Of a stretch of DNA of 48,225 bases, positions 39,334 through 47,910 are shown in pieces. Within the stretch, counting starts at the first letter, position 1. Each line of letters starts with the position of its first letter. The notes under the pieces were generated by a model. The model saw only the letters and a list, made by a program, of their open reading frames with translations. It ran no database searches and was not told where the DNA came from. The position numbers and the translations under genes were made by a program. Source of the DNA: a virus; the IMG/VR virus record IMGVR_UViG_3300020034_000027, positions 1-48,225 of that record. One strand, written 5' to 3'.

Positions 39334-40832
39334 TATTTCACCAGGTCAGAGAGATTCTTGAGCTTACCACTGGCGTCCAGTTTCTTCTTATCCGCAGCAG
39401 CTCGTGCTCGATTCGCTTCACTGTTAGCTCCAGCTCCGTTAGGCATTTTGATAAGCCCACCTTGAATTAGAGCTTGAAGTATATCCGGCTTCTCCTGTCC
39501 AATTCTTCCCTTTCTAATACTAGAAATGGCCTCCGGGTCAGCATTGACTCCCTTGGCTTTAAGTGCGCCTGGGTCGATGTCAGGGTACTTCTCAAGCAGG
39601 TCATTCAAGAACTTCTGCTGTTGCATCTCAGGAGTAATTTTCTGATTTGCTGCACCTGCTCCAATTTCCTGCATACGGAAACCGTGCTCTGCTCCAAGTC
39701 TCTCCATAGCATCTTTCTGACCACCTGCAGCAATGTCTTTATGACCCAGTAGGTCAGCCAGGATTTTATCCTGTGGCGACATCGGCTGCTGGAACGCAGC
39801 CATCTTGCCAGCGAAGTTACTGCTATCCGTAGCTGTCCTATCTTCCGCTGCCATCTTACCGGCTACGCCTTCCCGCTCGGTTAGACGATTCTGCGCTTGA
39901 TACAAGTCCTCTTCCTGCCTATCAAGTCTAGTCGGGTCAATTGGACCTGAACCAGCTACAAGGAACTTAAGCAGAGACCTTCCGAAACCACTCTTCGGCT
40001 GGCTTCTCTGAGTTACGTTCTTCCCCAAGTCGGCCAGAGTCTTAGCTGTCTCCGGATGCTCAGTACGGGTAGGAGCAACTCGGTCAGGCTTTCCGAGCAG
40101 TTGTGCCAACTCTGGCGGAACATCAGAAGTGGCCGGGACAAGCATCTCGGGCGGAACATCTGCCTCTTCCGGTCCCTGTCCCTCTTGTTCATCAGGTACC
40201 ACAGTATTCGGGTCGCCGATATTCAAAGTAACCGGAGCAGGCGCAGGTCCTTCGACTCCAGCCTGACCAAGCAGCGATTGAAGTTCCTCAGGAGAGTACG
40301 TGTTCCCTTGTCCTTGAGCGGCTGGACTAGCTGCTCCCGCTCCTTGTCCGTTGTAGTCAGGAGGTAAACGAATCGGGCCAGTAGACTTTGTGTCTAACTT
40401 CCCACCTTGCTCGTCATACCCAAGTTCAGCCAGCGAGGGTAAGCGGTCAGAGTACTTATTACTCCTACGTTTCTCCTCTGCTTGTGCTCCCAGAGCAGTA
40501 TCCACCGCGTCATTAGCAAACGCTATAGCTCCAAGTGGACCTGCTGCTTTTCCTGCAAGTCCGCCTACTCCCCTCATCAGCGAACCAGCGCCACCGAGTG
40601 ACTCCGCAAACACTCCTCCACCAATCTTCCTTGGAACATTGCCCATGCTAGGACTACCAGCAGGGAAATTATGCGGTACGTTAACCGGACCACGAACAGG
40701 TCCTTGCATTCCTGCTTGACCAGCGGAGGAGATGTTAGGAACTTGTCCGCTAGGTCCTCTCGGAGTGTCCTTTCCCTGCTGACGGAGAAGTTCGTCGATT
40801 ATATCCTGTAAACCTGGAAATTGAGCGGCCAT
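39333..40832 (-). CDS. Internal virion-type protein
   Basis: 499 residues. Pro/Gly-rich and disordered at the N-terminus (residues 15-70), then Gly/Ala-rich (SLGGAGSLMRGVGGLAGKAA, possibly membrane-active), followed by helical segments and a Lys-rich end. Its stop overlaps the giant gene start by 1 base and palindrome copy 10 abuts its ATG. Ejection-apparatus protein is the likely role. Confidence 0.75.
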   Translation of the reverse strand: MAAQFPGLQDIIDELLRQQGKDTPRGPSGQVPNISSAGQAGMQGPVRGPVNVPHNFPAGSPSMGNVPRKIGGGVFAESLGGAGSLMRGVGGLAGKAAGPLGAIAFANDAVDTALGAQAEEKRRSNKYSDRLPSLAELGYDEQGGKLDTKSTGPIRLPPDYNGQGAGAASPAAQGQGNTYSPEELQSLLGQAGVEGPAPAPVTLNIGDPNTVVPDEQEGQGPEEADVPPEMLVPATSDVPPELAQLLGKPDRVAPTRTEHPETAKTLADLGKNVTQRSQPKSGFGRSLLKFLVAGSGPIDPTRLDRQEEDLYQAQNRLTEREGVAGKMAAEDRTATDSSNFAGKMAAFQQPMSPQDKILADLLGHKDIAAGGQKDAMERLGAEHGFRMQEIGAGAANQKITPEMQQQKFLNDLLEKYPDIDPGALKAKGVNADPEAISSIRKGRIGQEKPDILQALIQGGLIKMPNGAGANSEANRARAAADKKKLDASGKLKNLSDLVK

Positions 40833-40857
40833 AACTTTATTAAATTTTGATAATGTT
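40833..40857. promoter_or_regulatory. 25-bp palindrome, copy 10
   Basis: Left arm AACTTTAT, right arm ATAATGTT on the plus strand, centre TAAATTTTG. It lies directly upstream of the ATG (40832) of the minus-strand internal protein gene. Confidence 0.9.
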
Positions 40858-40859
40858 TA

Positions 40860-41513
40860 TTAGACCCCGTAAGACGCTCCGCCAGAAATAGTCGACGATG
40901 AGGAACTCGCCTTCGTATTCGAAGTAGCCTCCGCGATACGCTTTGCCGTCGCGTCGTCCACAATCTTTTCCCCACGCAACATAGAGAGAATCTGCGCGCC
41001 GAGACTTTGACCTTGATTGGAAAGTCCAGCCAGGCCACTCGCTCCGCCAACCCTGGCAGTAGTCGCCCTGTTCGCTGCGTCATTAAACGCACCATAGCGA
41101 AGATTGGAGTTGTTGTTCTCCTGCTGATTGGTAAACTCGGAAGCTATCTTGTCCTGATTGTAGAGGTTCGCTCCAGTACCTCCTCGAAACCCTCCCGCTC
41201 TACTCTGAGCCAGCCGGTTAGAAAACTGACTATTGGCCGCTTGGTCTCCTGTGCGAATAATATTCTCCACCTCAGGATTAACCTTACTCGCGTCGCTAGC
41301 CAGACTCCTATACGCACCAGCAGCCTCTTCACCATAGCCAGCACTAGACCCAGCCTGGCCAATGAGAGAGTTAAGAACCTGCTGTCCCTCAGGGGTATTA
41401 AAGTCTGACGTTCGAAGTGTGTTTCTCAGAGAGTTCTGCTCTTCGTTCTGAGCAGACTTCGTATCCGACTCCGATGAAGACTTTGTCTGACTAGCATTTA
41501 CGCTTGCACCCAT
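40860..41513 (-). CDS. Ser/Ala/Gly-rich internal virion protein
   Basis: 217 residues, very rich in Ser, Ala, Gly, Asn and Gln (SQTKSSSESDTKSAQNEEQN start; SRAGGFRGGTGANLYNQD in the middle; poly-Ser near the end). The middle is helical. Position between an acetyltransferase-like gene and other internal proteins parallels the core gene cluster of T7-type phages. Confidence 0.72.
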   Translation of the reverse strand: MGASVNASQTKSSSESDTKSAQNEEQNSLRNTLRTSDFNTPEGQQVLNSLIGQAGSSAGYGEEAAGAYRSLASDASKVNPEVENIIRTGDQAANSQFSNRLAQSRAGGFRGGTGANLYNQDKIASEFTNQQENNNSNLRYGAFNDAANRATTARVGGASGLAGLSNQGQSLGAQILSMLRGEKIVDDATAKRIAEATSNTKASSSSSTISGGASYGV

Positions 41514-41514
41514 A

Positions 41515-41949
41515 TTATTGTAGATTAAATTTGTATAGTGTGGCTACTTTCGTAGCGCCGAATTTACTTAGCCATCTCTCATAAGACTTTTCAGTTCTTG
41601 TAGATTGTGTGTAGATAGTGGTATAACCTTCTTCTATCGACCACTTGGAAAGGTCCTTAAGTAGTTGATGAGTCTCATCCCGATAATCCTTGTTCATGTA
41701 AAACAGCCAGAATACCGCAGATGGTTTATCGTTAGGGAGCAAGGTTACGAAATAGAGTAACTCTCCCTTCTCGTTCAACAGTCCCCAATAGTAATTCTTA
41801 CCAGGATTGAAAAGTTGAACTAGCTTAGCTAGGAACTCATCCGTACCCAATTCAGGTTCCCATCGTCCGTCTAAGTTCTCATGAATACGAACTAATTCCG
41901 GCACATACTTCGCCAGCTCAGAAATAGAAGTGATTGGATTAATTTTCAC
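41515..41949 (-). CDS. GNAT acetyltransferase-like internal protein
   Basis: 144 residues from a GTG start. A GNAT layout is visible: NPGKNYYWGLLNEKGELLYF strands, VFWLFYMNKDYRDETHQLL (strand and helix where acetyl-CoA would bind), and TQSTRTEKSYERWLSKFG before the last strand. No clear Q/RxxGxG/A loop is seen, so it may lack activity. Acetyltransferase-fold proteins occur among internal proteins of T7-like phages. Confidence 0.68.
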   Translation of the reverse strand: MKINPITSISELAKYVPELVRIHENLDGRWEPELGTDEFLAKLVQLFNPGKNYYWGLLNEKGELLYFVTLLPNDKPSAVFWLFYMNKDYRDETHQLLKDLSKWSIEEGYTTIYTQSTRTEKSYERWLSKFGATKVATLYKFNLQ

Positions 41950-41952
41950 AAG

Positions 41953-43200
41953 TTATGGGCCTAACCTGCAACAAGTGAAAATCTGCATTTGAACAGTTTT
42001 ACTACCCGAGGCTTGATAAAAGAAAAACTCTAGATAGTCAGTTGGGACTAAATTCATCATAAACATTAAGACCTGTTGGTCAGTGGTCGCGTTATCAGTA
42101 GCTTTATTGTTAGTAAAGATAAAGAAAGACCCATTTAACCTAGCCCCGTACTGAACAGACCCATTGCCAGTTGTATTTGCATAAAAATGAGCACAAAATT
42201 GCCATAGTCCGCCTTGTCCAGTAGGACAAGTAATTCTAGTGGGACTGCCAGAAGAGAATACACCATATAAATTAGAAGTCTCCGTATCAAACTCAATCCA
42301 AGTAGCTGCACCTGAAGTCGATGTTTGATTCGCAGCTCTTCGTAATTCAGTATAATTAGTAGGTCCGCTAGAGCCACCTCCACCAACAGCAAACTTCATC
42401 ATTAACCAACTGGTCCCGTTACAATGTATAATCGCTGCCTCACCCTGAGCAAGAGTTTTTGTAGCAGCTGAGCTGGTTGCGTCTCTAATAGTCTCTGCTG
42501 AGTCAGGGTCAATAGTGATAACTCCCGAACCACTATTAAAGATTACGCAAGAGAAATGAGCCCCAAGAGTGGCAGCAGCCGTTAACGCAATTGTAAAAGT
42601 TCCAGAAGTACATTCAAAAATGTATCCTCTATCAGCTAAAGCTACGGTAAAACCGGCCGTTTTTGCTACTCTAATATCCAAAGGTCCACCAATCATCTGT
42701 TGGCCAGACCTAGCAGGAACTGTTTGAACAGTAGTCCCTAATGCACCTGTGACAGGACTAATAACAATACTTCCAGTAGTAGCATTTTCTAAACTGACCC
42801 CTCCCACGCTAACTCCAGCCTCACCAAGCATTAACTTAGAGACGCCATCTGTTCTAATGCCAGCAGCAACTTTAACGTCTGCATCGTCATTACCCAGTAA
42901 TACACTATCGGCAGTAAGGTCACCGCCAAGGTTAGTAACAGTTCCCGAAGCGGTAATTTCAGCAAAGATTTCATCAAGTGCTTCTTGCACAGTCACCGCG
43001 GTCAACCCGGTAACCGTATTGTCATAGTTAATATCACTCGCCGAGTCCAACTGTGGATTAACCATAGGCTGGACAAAGATAGCCCACGCTGTCCCAGTGT
43101 CAAAATAGACCGTTTGGTCTGCGCTGAAAAGTCTACCCTTGATGCCAGCGTCAGGTCTATCTTGAATTGACCCGGATAGAATAATTTGTTCTAGAATCAT
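41953..43200 (-). CDS. Tail fibre-like protein with jelly-roll type C-terminus
   Basis: 415 residues. The N-terminal 100 residues include a repeat-type stretch (TVTGLTAVTVQEALDEIF) seen in phage fibre attachment regions. The middle is a beta-rich shaft with Gly/Thr/Ala repeats. The last 140 residues (WIEFDTETSNLYGVF, WQFCAHFYANTTGNG, DYLEFFFYQASGS) look like a C1q/TNF-like jelly-roll head. It would bind the host surface. The C-terminus overlaps nothing. Confidence 0.75.
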   Translation of the reverse strand: MILEQIILSGSIQDRPDAGIKGRLFSADQTVYFDTGTAWAIFVQPMVNPQLDSASDINYDNTVTGLTAVTVQEALDEIFAEITASGTVTNLGGDLTADSVLLGNDDADVKVAAGIRTDGVSKLMLGEAGVSVGGVSLENATTGSIVISPVTGALGTTVQTVPARSGQQMIGGPLDIRVAKTAGFTVALADRGYIFECTSGTFTIALTAAATLGAHFSCVIFNSGSGVITIDPDSAETIRDATSSAATKTLAQGEAAIIHCNGTSWLMMKFAVGGGGSSGPTNYTELRRAANQTSTSGAATWIEFDTETSNLYGVFSSGSPTRITCPTGQGGLWQFCAHFYANTTGNGSVQYGARLNGSFFIFTNNKATDNATTDQQVLMFMMNLVPTDYLEFFFYQASGSKTVQMQIFTCCRLGP

Positions 43201-43439
43201 GGATTAGGTATTCCTATCACCATCACAATATCACCGCCAGCAAAAACCGGTTCTCCGCCAGCACAAAGCACTTCGTCGTGAACATTACTCCCAGTTACCG
43301 ACTCCGAGAGGGCCTCGTCCGTCTGGTCTCGAAGGTACTTATAAACATTTTCCAACTCTTCTCGAAGTTCAGGAACAGTCTCTTCGTCCCCTCGGACCGA
43401 CTTAAAAGGGTATGTCTTTTTATTCTTCAGGAGCCCCAT
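43197..43439 (-). CDS. Small linker or chaperone-type tail protein
   Basis: 80 residues, charged helical N-terminus (PELREELENVYKYLRDQTDE) and Gly/Val-rich end. Stop overlaps the fibre start by 4 bases, and the start overlaps the nozzle gene. Probably a fibre-adaptor or assembly helper; inferred from position. Confidence 0.68.
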   Translation of the reverse strand: MGLLKNKKTYPFKSVRGDEETVPELREELENVYKYLRDQTDEALSESVTGSNVHDEVLCAGGEPVFAGGDIVMVIGIPNP

Positions 43440-44979
43440 CGACTTGGTCCTCCACTTTGATTAGAGAGAGTAATCTTAAATCGTCTACATTATCATCTTC
43501 CTCATTACTCCATTCGAATCTGAACCGAATATACTTTCCAACTCCGATGGCACGAATGAAGAAATTGAGTGAACTATCTGTGTCTCTATCGAGACTTTTG
43601 GGAGTACTCCAAGCGATTGGTGCTGATTGATTCGGCCGGGTACCGATGGAAAGCTGGATGTCCGGCTCGCCAGTTCCAACGTATTCCAGTAGTGCTTTGG
43701 TGATTTCATTGACTTGTCCGAAGGTTGCGAAGTAGAAATCGAAAGTTTCAATACGATGGTCGAAGGAAGTCTCATCCGCTTTCAGAACAGCGTCATCTGA
43801 CTTCAAAATCACTCCGTCAGCAGCGGCGAAGGGCTTGAACACGACGGGAAAACCCTCATTAGGGTCATCAATTACGTCATCAACATCGTCAGGGAACTCA
43901 GTATAGTCATCAATGACCTTATACCCACTCATCGCCACGAGTGGTGTGTCCATCCAAGCAGTAATTCCCTGTGGTTCTCTCTCACTCCACTTTTTTTCCT
44001 TGTAATTGTACACAATTGACCAGAGTGAGTCATCTGTCCTAGTATAAACCCAGAAAACCTGAGTCTTTCTCGTATCCAAGTAGCCACGAACACTCATATT
44101 CGCGACTATTTTGATGTTATTGATGAAACGTTGGAAAATAGGCTCACCAATTGACACCAACTGAAGACCATTCAACATATAAATGTCATCCTGCGCGATA
44201 AAGAAGTCAACTTCCCCTGCTCTCACTACTGCATTGTGAAAAATGTTACCAATGCCAGGGATGAGTGGCTCAAATCGGAACCCGCCAGGAAACCCAATGT
44301 CCTGTGCTATCCAAATACAATTCTCCGAGTAGCTAACCGGACTTCCTCTCTGATAAGACAGCCCGGTAATCTGTCTCGAGTCAGGTTCGAGCTGAAAAAA
44401 GTCTGCTTCACTCTCATTAGGATTAACTACAAAATCCTCTGGTGAATCTCTATCACTCCACCTAAACATCGCCAGCTCATTGTCGAGAAAGTCTCCCACA
44501 GCTCCCAGGAAAACATGCCCAGTAGCGATAATTCCATACCTCGCATACGGTGCTCCCTCAATCGGAGTGACTAGTTTCCGCTCGATTTTAACATAAGGAG
44601 ATTGCAGCTTGGTAACATACAAACAATCATACCACTGAATAATAACATAAGGGTCGCTGCTATCAAAGAACCCTTCATAAATCGGAGTTACTTCAAATAA
44701 CTCCGTCTCGAAGTTGAACCAGTAAACACTCGTCTTAGAGAACGCATAGAGATTGTAGAACTTTCTATTAGCTAACTGGTAATAACCGAAGCTAACAATC
44801 TTATCGCCAGTCTCCAATTCCAAGTCCTGAAATATTGAATACCCCTTACTAGCAAACAACCTTCCCAGCCGCGGCTCTATGTTGTTCAAAAAGAAGAAGA
44901 CGAGGATATCCGCGACTACGTCCGGGTTATACGTATCCACTCCCTCATTCAACTTGAACTGCTTTGGCTCGTGAATCAT
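43420..44979 (-). CDS. Tail nozzle-like beta-propeller protein
   Basis: 519 residues, almost wholly beta. Repeated blades of Trp/Tyr-containing strands (KTSVYWFNFETELFEV, GFPGGFRFEPLIPGIG, TQVFWVYTRTDDSLWSIVYN) fit a propeller as in the P22 gp10/T7 gp12-type tail nozzle. It follows adaptor and fibre-like genes, as in podovirus tails. Confidence 0.75.
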   Translation of the reverse strand: MIHEPKQFKLNEGVDTYNPDVVADILVFFFLNNIEPRLGRLFASKGYSIFQDLELETGDKIVSFGYYQLANRKFYNLYAFSKTSVYWFNFETELFEVTPIYEGFFDSSDPYVIIQWYDCLYVTKLQSPYVKIERKLVTPIEGAPYARYGIIATGHVFLGAVGDFLDNELAMFRWSDRDSPEDFVVNPNESEADFFQLEPDSRQITGLSYQRGSPVSYSENCIWIAQDIGFPGGFRFEPLIPGIGNIFHNAVVRAGEVDFFIAQDDIYMLNGLQLVSIGEPIFQRFINNIKIVANMSVRGYLDTRKTQVFWVYTRTDDSLWSIVYNYKEKKWSEREPQGITAWMDTPLVAMSGYKVIDDYTEFPDDVDDVIDDPNEGFPVVFKPFAAADGVILKSDDAVLKADETSFDHRIETFDFYFATFGQVNEITKALLEYVGTGEPDIQLSIGTRPNQSAPIAWSTPKSLDRDTDSSLNFFIRAIGVGKYIRFRFEWSNEEDDNVDDLRLLSLIKVEDQVDGAPEE

Positions 44980-45587
44980 AGAGTCGGGATTCTAACTACC
45001 TGGAAGATGCTCTCAAGCGGATTGTTCCGAATATTAACTGACATTGTCCCAGACCCAACGGTTAGTTCGTAGCGAATAGAAAGAGTCTGACCGGCAGAGA
45101 TATTGAATAGTCTATTAATAGCCAGGTCAGCATCGCTAACATCCGCTCCTCTGCTCAGCGTAGTCCTAGCTGCCAGAGAACCATCTAAATAGACCTTCAT
45201 AATGTGCATAATCGATGTCGGACTCGAGCTGGCATCCTCCTCGATTGTCAGCGCAGACATCAACATAAACAAGCCAGAATCAGGAGCAGTGAACTTAAAA
45301 GTACTAATACTATAATCACTCCCACTATCCAAATCCTCAGTATCAAACTCTACATTAACCTCCGACGCTCCAGCTACTACTGGCTGCGCTGTGCTCATGG
45401 TAGCGATGACTCTCGTGCGACTCAACAACGAGTTAAACTGCGCTTGCGGGCCAGCCAACTCATCACAAAGATACGCCTTAATCTGCCTAATTGCATTGTC
45501 CAGGATACTAATCGGCTCAGTCGCTCCATTTGGCGTGGCCGGGTCTAACGCACTAATGCCATCACCATCTGTATAATTGTAAGACAT
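44976..45587 (-). CDS. Fibre or appendage protein with jelly-roll-like domain
   Basis: 203 residues. The N-terminus (NYTDGDGISALDPATPNGA, then ISILDNAIRQIKAYL) is a stretch I recognise from phage appendage proteins. The C-terminal half has jelly-roll-like strands (SISTFKFTAPDSGLFMLMSA, IMHIMKVYLDGSL). It overlaps the nozzle gene by 4 bases. Confidence 0.7.
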   Translation of the reverse strand: MSYNYTDGDGISALDPATPNGATEPISILDNAIRQIKAYLCDELAGPQAQFNSLLSRTRVIATMSTAQPVVAGASEVNVEFDTEDLDSGSDYSISTFKFTAPDSGLFMLMSALTIEEDASSSPTSIMHIMKVYLDGSLAARTTLSRGADVSDADLAINRLFNISAGQTLSIRYELTVGSGTMSVNIRNNPLESIFQVVRIPTL

Positions 45588-45588
45588 G

Positions 45589-46893
45589 TTAGTTAAATAT
45601 AAAATTAGGAATACCTACAACCACTTTCTTTCCACGAAGAGCTTGAACCACATGTTCAACAACTTGTAAAACACTACTAGCAGTAAAATCCACATTAATA
45701 ACGTCTTCCGTCGGATTGCTGCCGTCAAAGTCTGATTTGGTTATGGGAATGCCAATTCTGTAAGAAGCCCCGATTTCCAAAGCGTCACACGAGCAAGCGA
45801 CAGTAACTTCAGTATAGATAAAAGTAAAATCTCCGGCTCCTCTTAACTCATATCGAGCGGTTTGAGATATTCCAAGAGTAGGTGTCTGTCTAGCTAACGC
45901 ATCAGCCTCCATGTCTTCAGAAGACAGAATAGTGTTCACGCTTCCTACACAATTAATAGATTGTCGACCAAAACCTGAAACGGTTGGACAACATCCTAAC
46001 CCTGTCACTGTTTTCTGAATGTTACTAACAGTTGCGTCAGAAGTATAAACAGGTTCTAACTGAACAACCAAATCTTCCAACGGAACGTAGATAGCCGGAG
46101 GATTACCGTTAGCGACGCCAGAGTTTCTTTCCGGTATGGTTCCACTTCCGTCCGGTCTAGTCCGGCTAGTTGTTAGCTGCTCAGTGTACGCTCCAGTAAG
46201 AATGTCATATTCTCTCCACTGGCTCCAAAGGTCGGTAAAAACTTCTCGACCAGCTTCGTAAACCCAAGACCCAACTCCATATCCAAATATCGCTTGTACG
46301 TGTATATCCAGGGTAAAAGTATGTCCTAAAGTAATACTAAAACTAGCAGGCACTGCGGAGGCTGCGTTATCTATACCTGCAAACCAAGGAGTGCTACCAG
46401 GGTCTATGTGAGCTCCGCTCACGTTAACCCAGGAAGCACTAATAAAAGTATAATGCGCGGTGTTCGTTGCGTAGTCGATACTATTTAACGCACAACTAAC
46501 AGAACCACTTGCTATCTCGTTGAAAAAGTAAAAAACAGGAAACAATCCACTCTGCCCACCAGAACCTGGATAAAGTGTCTCACAAGCGTTGCTAGCAGAA
46601 GTTTTGTCTAGGGCTAAAGAGCCAGTAATATCCTGTCTTCTATACCTTCTAGGCGGAATAGACGGAGTTAAGAACTCATCAAACCCAATAAGGGTGGCTG
46701 ATTTATCCCGACTAACGAAAGACGTCTCAATAAACGGCTGAGTGCCAAAAATTAACGGAGGTATCTTAGGAACCGGCGGAGTCGGAGGGAAAACCGGGCC
46801 GGGTCCAGGAGATATCAAATCGTTTTTACCTGCGACTTCTGCCGGAGTCTTACAGTTAGCCGTAACCGGTAGTGCTACCAGACATTGTGTCAT
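45589..46893 (-). CDS. Large beta-rich virion protein, unknown
   Basis: 434 residues. A Pro-rich N-terminus (PGPGPVFPPTPPVPKIPPL), then long beta domain with many Thr, Ser, Gly and eight or more Cys. It could bind receptors or decorate the tail. Start overlaps the adaptor stop (ATGA). No family recognised. Confidence 0.7.
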   Translation of the reverse strand: MTQCLVALPVTANCKTPAEVAGKNDLISPGPGPVFPPTPPVPKIPPLIFGTQPFIETSFVSRDKSATLIGFDEFLTPSIPPRRYRRQDITGSLALDKTSASNACETLYPGSGGQSGLFPVFYFFNEIASGSVSCALNSIDYATNTAHYTFISASWVNVSGAHIDPGSTPWFAGIDNAASAVPASFSITLGHTFTLDIHVQAIFGYGVGSWVYEAGREVFTDLWSQWREYDILTGAYTEQLTTSRTRPDGSGTIPERNSGVANGNPPAIYVPLEDLVVQLEPVYTSDATVSNIQKTVTGLGCCPTVSGFGRQSINCVGSVNTILSSEDMEADALARQTPTLGISQTARYELRGAGDFTFIYTEVTVACSCDALEIGASYRIGIPITKSDFDGSNPTEDVINVDFTASSVLQVVEHVVQALRGKKVVVGIPNFIFN

Positions 46894-47594
46894 TCTTGCG
46901 AAGTGTTAGGATTCATCATGATTTGACTATCCCAAGCAGCCAACCCAGCTAGATAAGACTTAACTTCCTCGTCTTTATAAGGATACGAAGAGTCTAATTT
47001 TAATGCAAACATCAGCTTCTTTAACGCTAACATGTGCACTACATCGGCCGCATAGTCCAAAAAGAAATTAGTGTCAGTACTATTCGCCATAGGGACAATC
47101 CAAATATGCAAATGGATTAACATCTCCTTCGCAGTAGTAGGCTTAGGGTAAAGACCTATCTTATTGCCCATTATGAACGCGATAAGGTCTGGCCGGAAAC
47201 TGTCTTCAATGGTAAATCCAATCTGCTGCTCGTCGTAAATTTGTGAATTGTCCGTATTCCTCGACCGTTCTAACTTCCTCCGCCTCGTCTGAAGCTGAGA
47301 ATACGTCATTATCTTAATCGGTTTACCCTGAATCTCGTCACTTGTCCTAGCTTGCTGAAGCGAAACCACGTCCCTCAAAAGCCCAGCACAAACCTCTCCC
47401 AAATCTACGTAAAGTTCGTTAGCCGGATAAGTAAACTGAGCTAAACTTTCGGTGTGAGAGAACGCATGGTCACGTTGAAGATAGATGACAGCATCGTTAA
47501 TAGCTGCTTTAGCTTCAGCTAACACATCCACTTCAGTCAACGGTCTATTAACCGTTCTCATCAACCTAGTATACGCAGATAAAAAATCAGCCAT
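46890..47594 (-). CDS. Head-tail adaptor-type protein
   Basis: 234 residues from ATG 47594; the upstream extension to 47660 is rejected since palindrome and terminator lie there. Helical, with the LAEAKAAINDAVIYLQRDHAF and EVCAGLLRDVVSLQQ stretches seen in many podovirus adaptor (T7 gp11-type) proteins. It would join portal to nozzle. The palindrome ends three bases before its ATG. Confidence 0.75.
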   Translation of the reverse strand: MADFLSAYTRLMRTVNRPLTEVDVLAEAKAAINDAVIYLQRDHAFSHTESLAQFTYPANELYVDLGEVCAGLLRDVVSLQQARTSDEIQGKPIKIMTYSQLQTRRRKLERSRNTDNSQIYDEQQIGFTIEDSFRPDLIAFIMGNKIGLYPKPTTAKEMLIHLHIWIVPMANSTDTNFFLDYAADVVHMLALKKLMFALKLDSSYPYKDEEVKSYLAGLAAWDSQIMMNPNTSQE

Positions 47595-47597
47595 AAA

Positions 47598-47622
47598 AAC
47601 TTTATTAGATTTTAATAAAGTG
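47598..47622. promoter_or_regulatory. 25-bp palindrome, copy 11
   Basis: Left arm AACTTTAT, right arm ATAAAGTG (one change), centre TAGATTTTA. It lies between the capsid-operon terminator (47625) and the ATG of the adaptor gene (47594). Confidence 0.85.
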
Positions 47623-47624
47623 AA

Positions 47625-47655
47625 AATCCCCAACAGCACAAAGCCGCTGGGGATT
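47625..47655 (-). terminator. Terminator after the capsid genes
   Basis: AATCCCCA pairs with TGGGGATT with partly paired inner arms; on the minus strand it is followed by TTTTCAC. It separates the capsid genes from the tail genes, as is common for the strongly expressed capsid segment. Confidence 0.78.
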
Positions 47656-47697
47656 CCCACACTGAGTTTTACGGATTAAATAAGACTCAGATAAGAT

Positions 47698-47910
47698 TTA
47701 CGTTTTATTCGTATATCCCGAACCGCCAGCGCCAAACGGCTGAGCACGGTTGGTGCTCATACCGCTAGGGTCATTGGTTGCCTTTTCGCCAGGCGTATCC
47801 TTGATATTCGACTCTTCGGGCTGAATGCCCTTGTAGTCATCGGGAGCAGTTCCTTTTTGAAACGGAATTGCTCCTTTGTTCACCACATCATAGTTCTTTG
47901 GAACTTTCAT
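47698..47910 (-). CDS. Small hydrophilic virion protein
   Basis: 70 residues, MKVPKNYDVVNKGAIPF start, rich in Gly, Asp, Asn and Pro, ending GAGGSGYTNKT. It starts one base after the previous gene's stop and precedes the terminator. Probably a minor head protein; unstructured. Confidence 0.68.
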   Translation of the reverse strand: MKVPKNYDVVNKGAIPFQKGTAPDDYKGIQPEESNIKDTPGEKATNDPSGMSTNRAQPFGAGGSGYTNKT

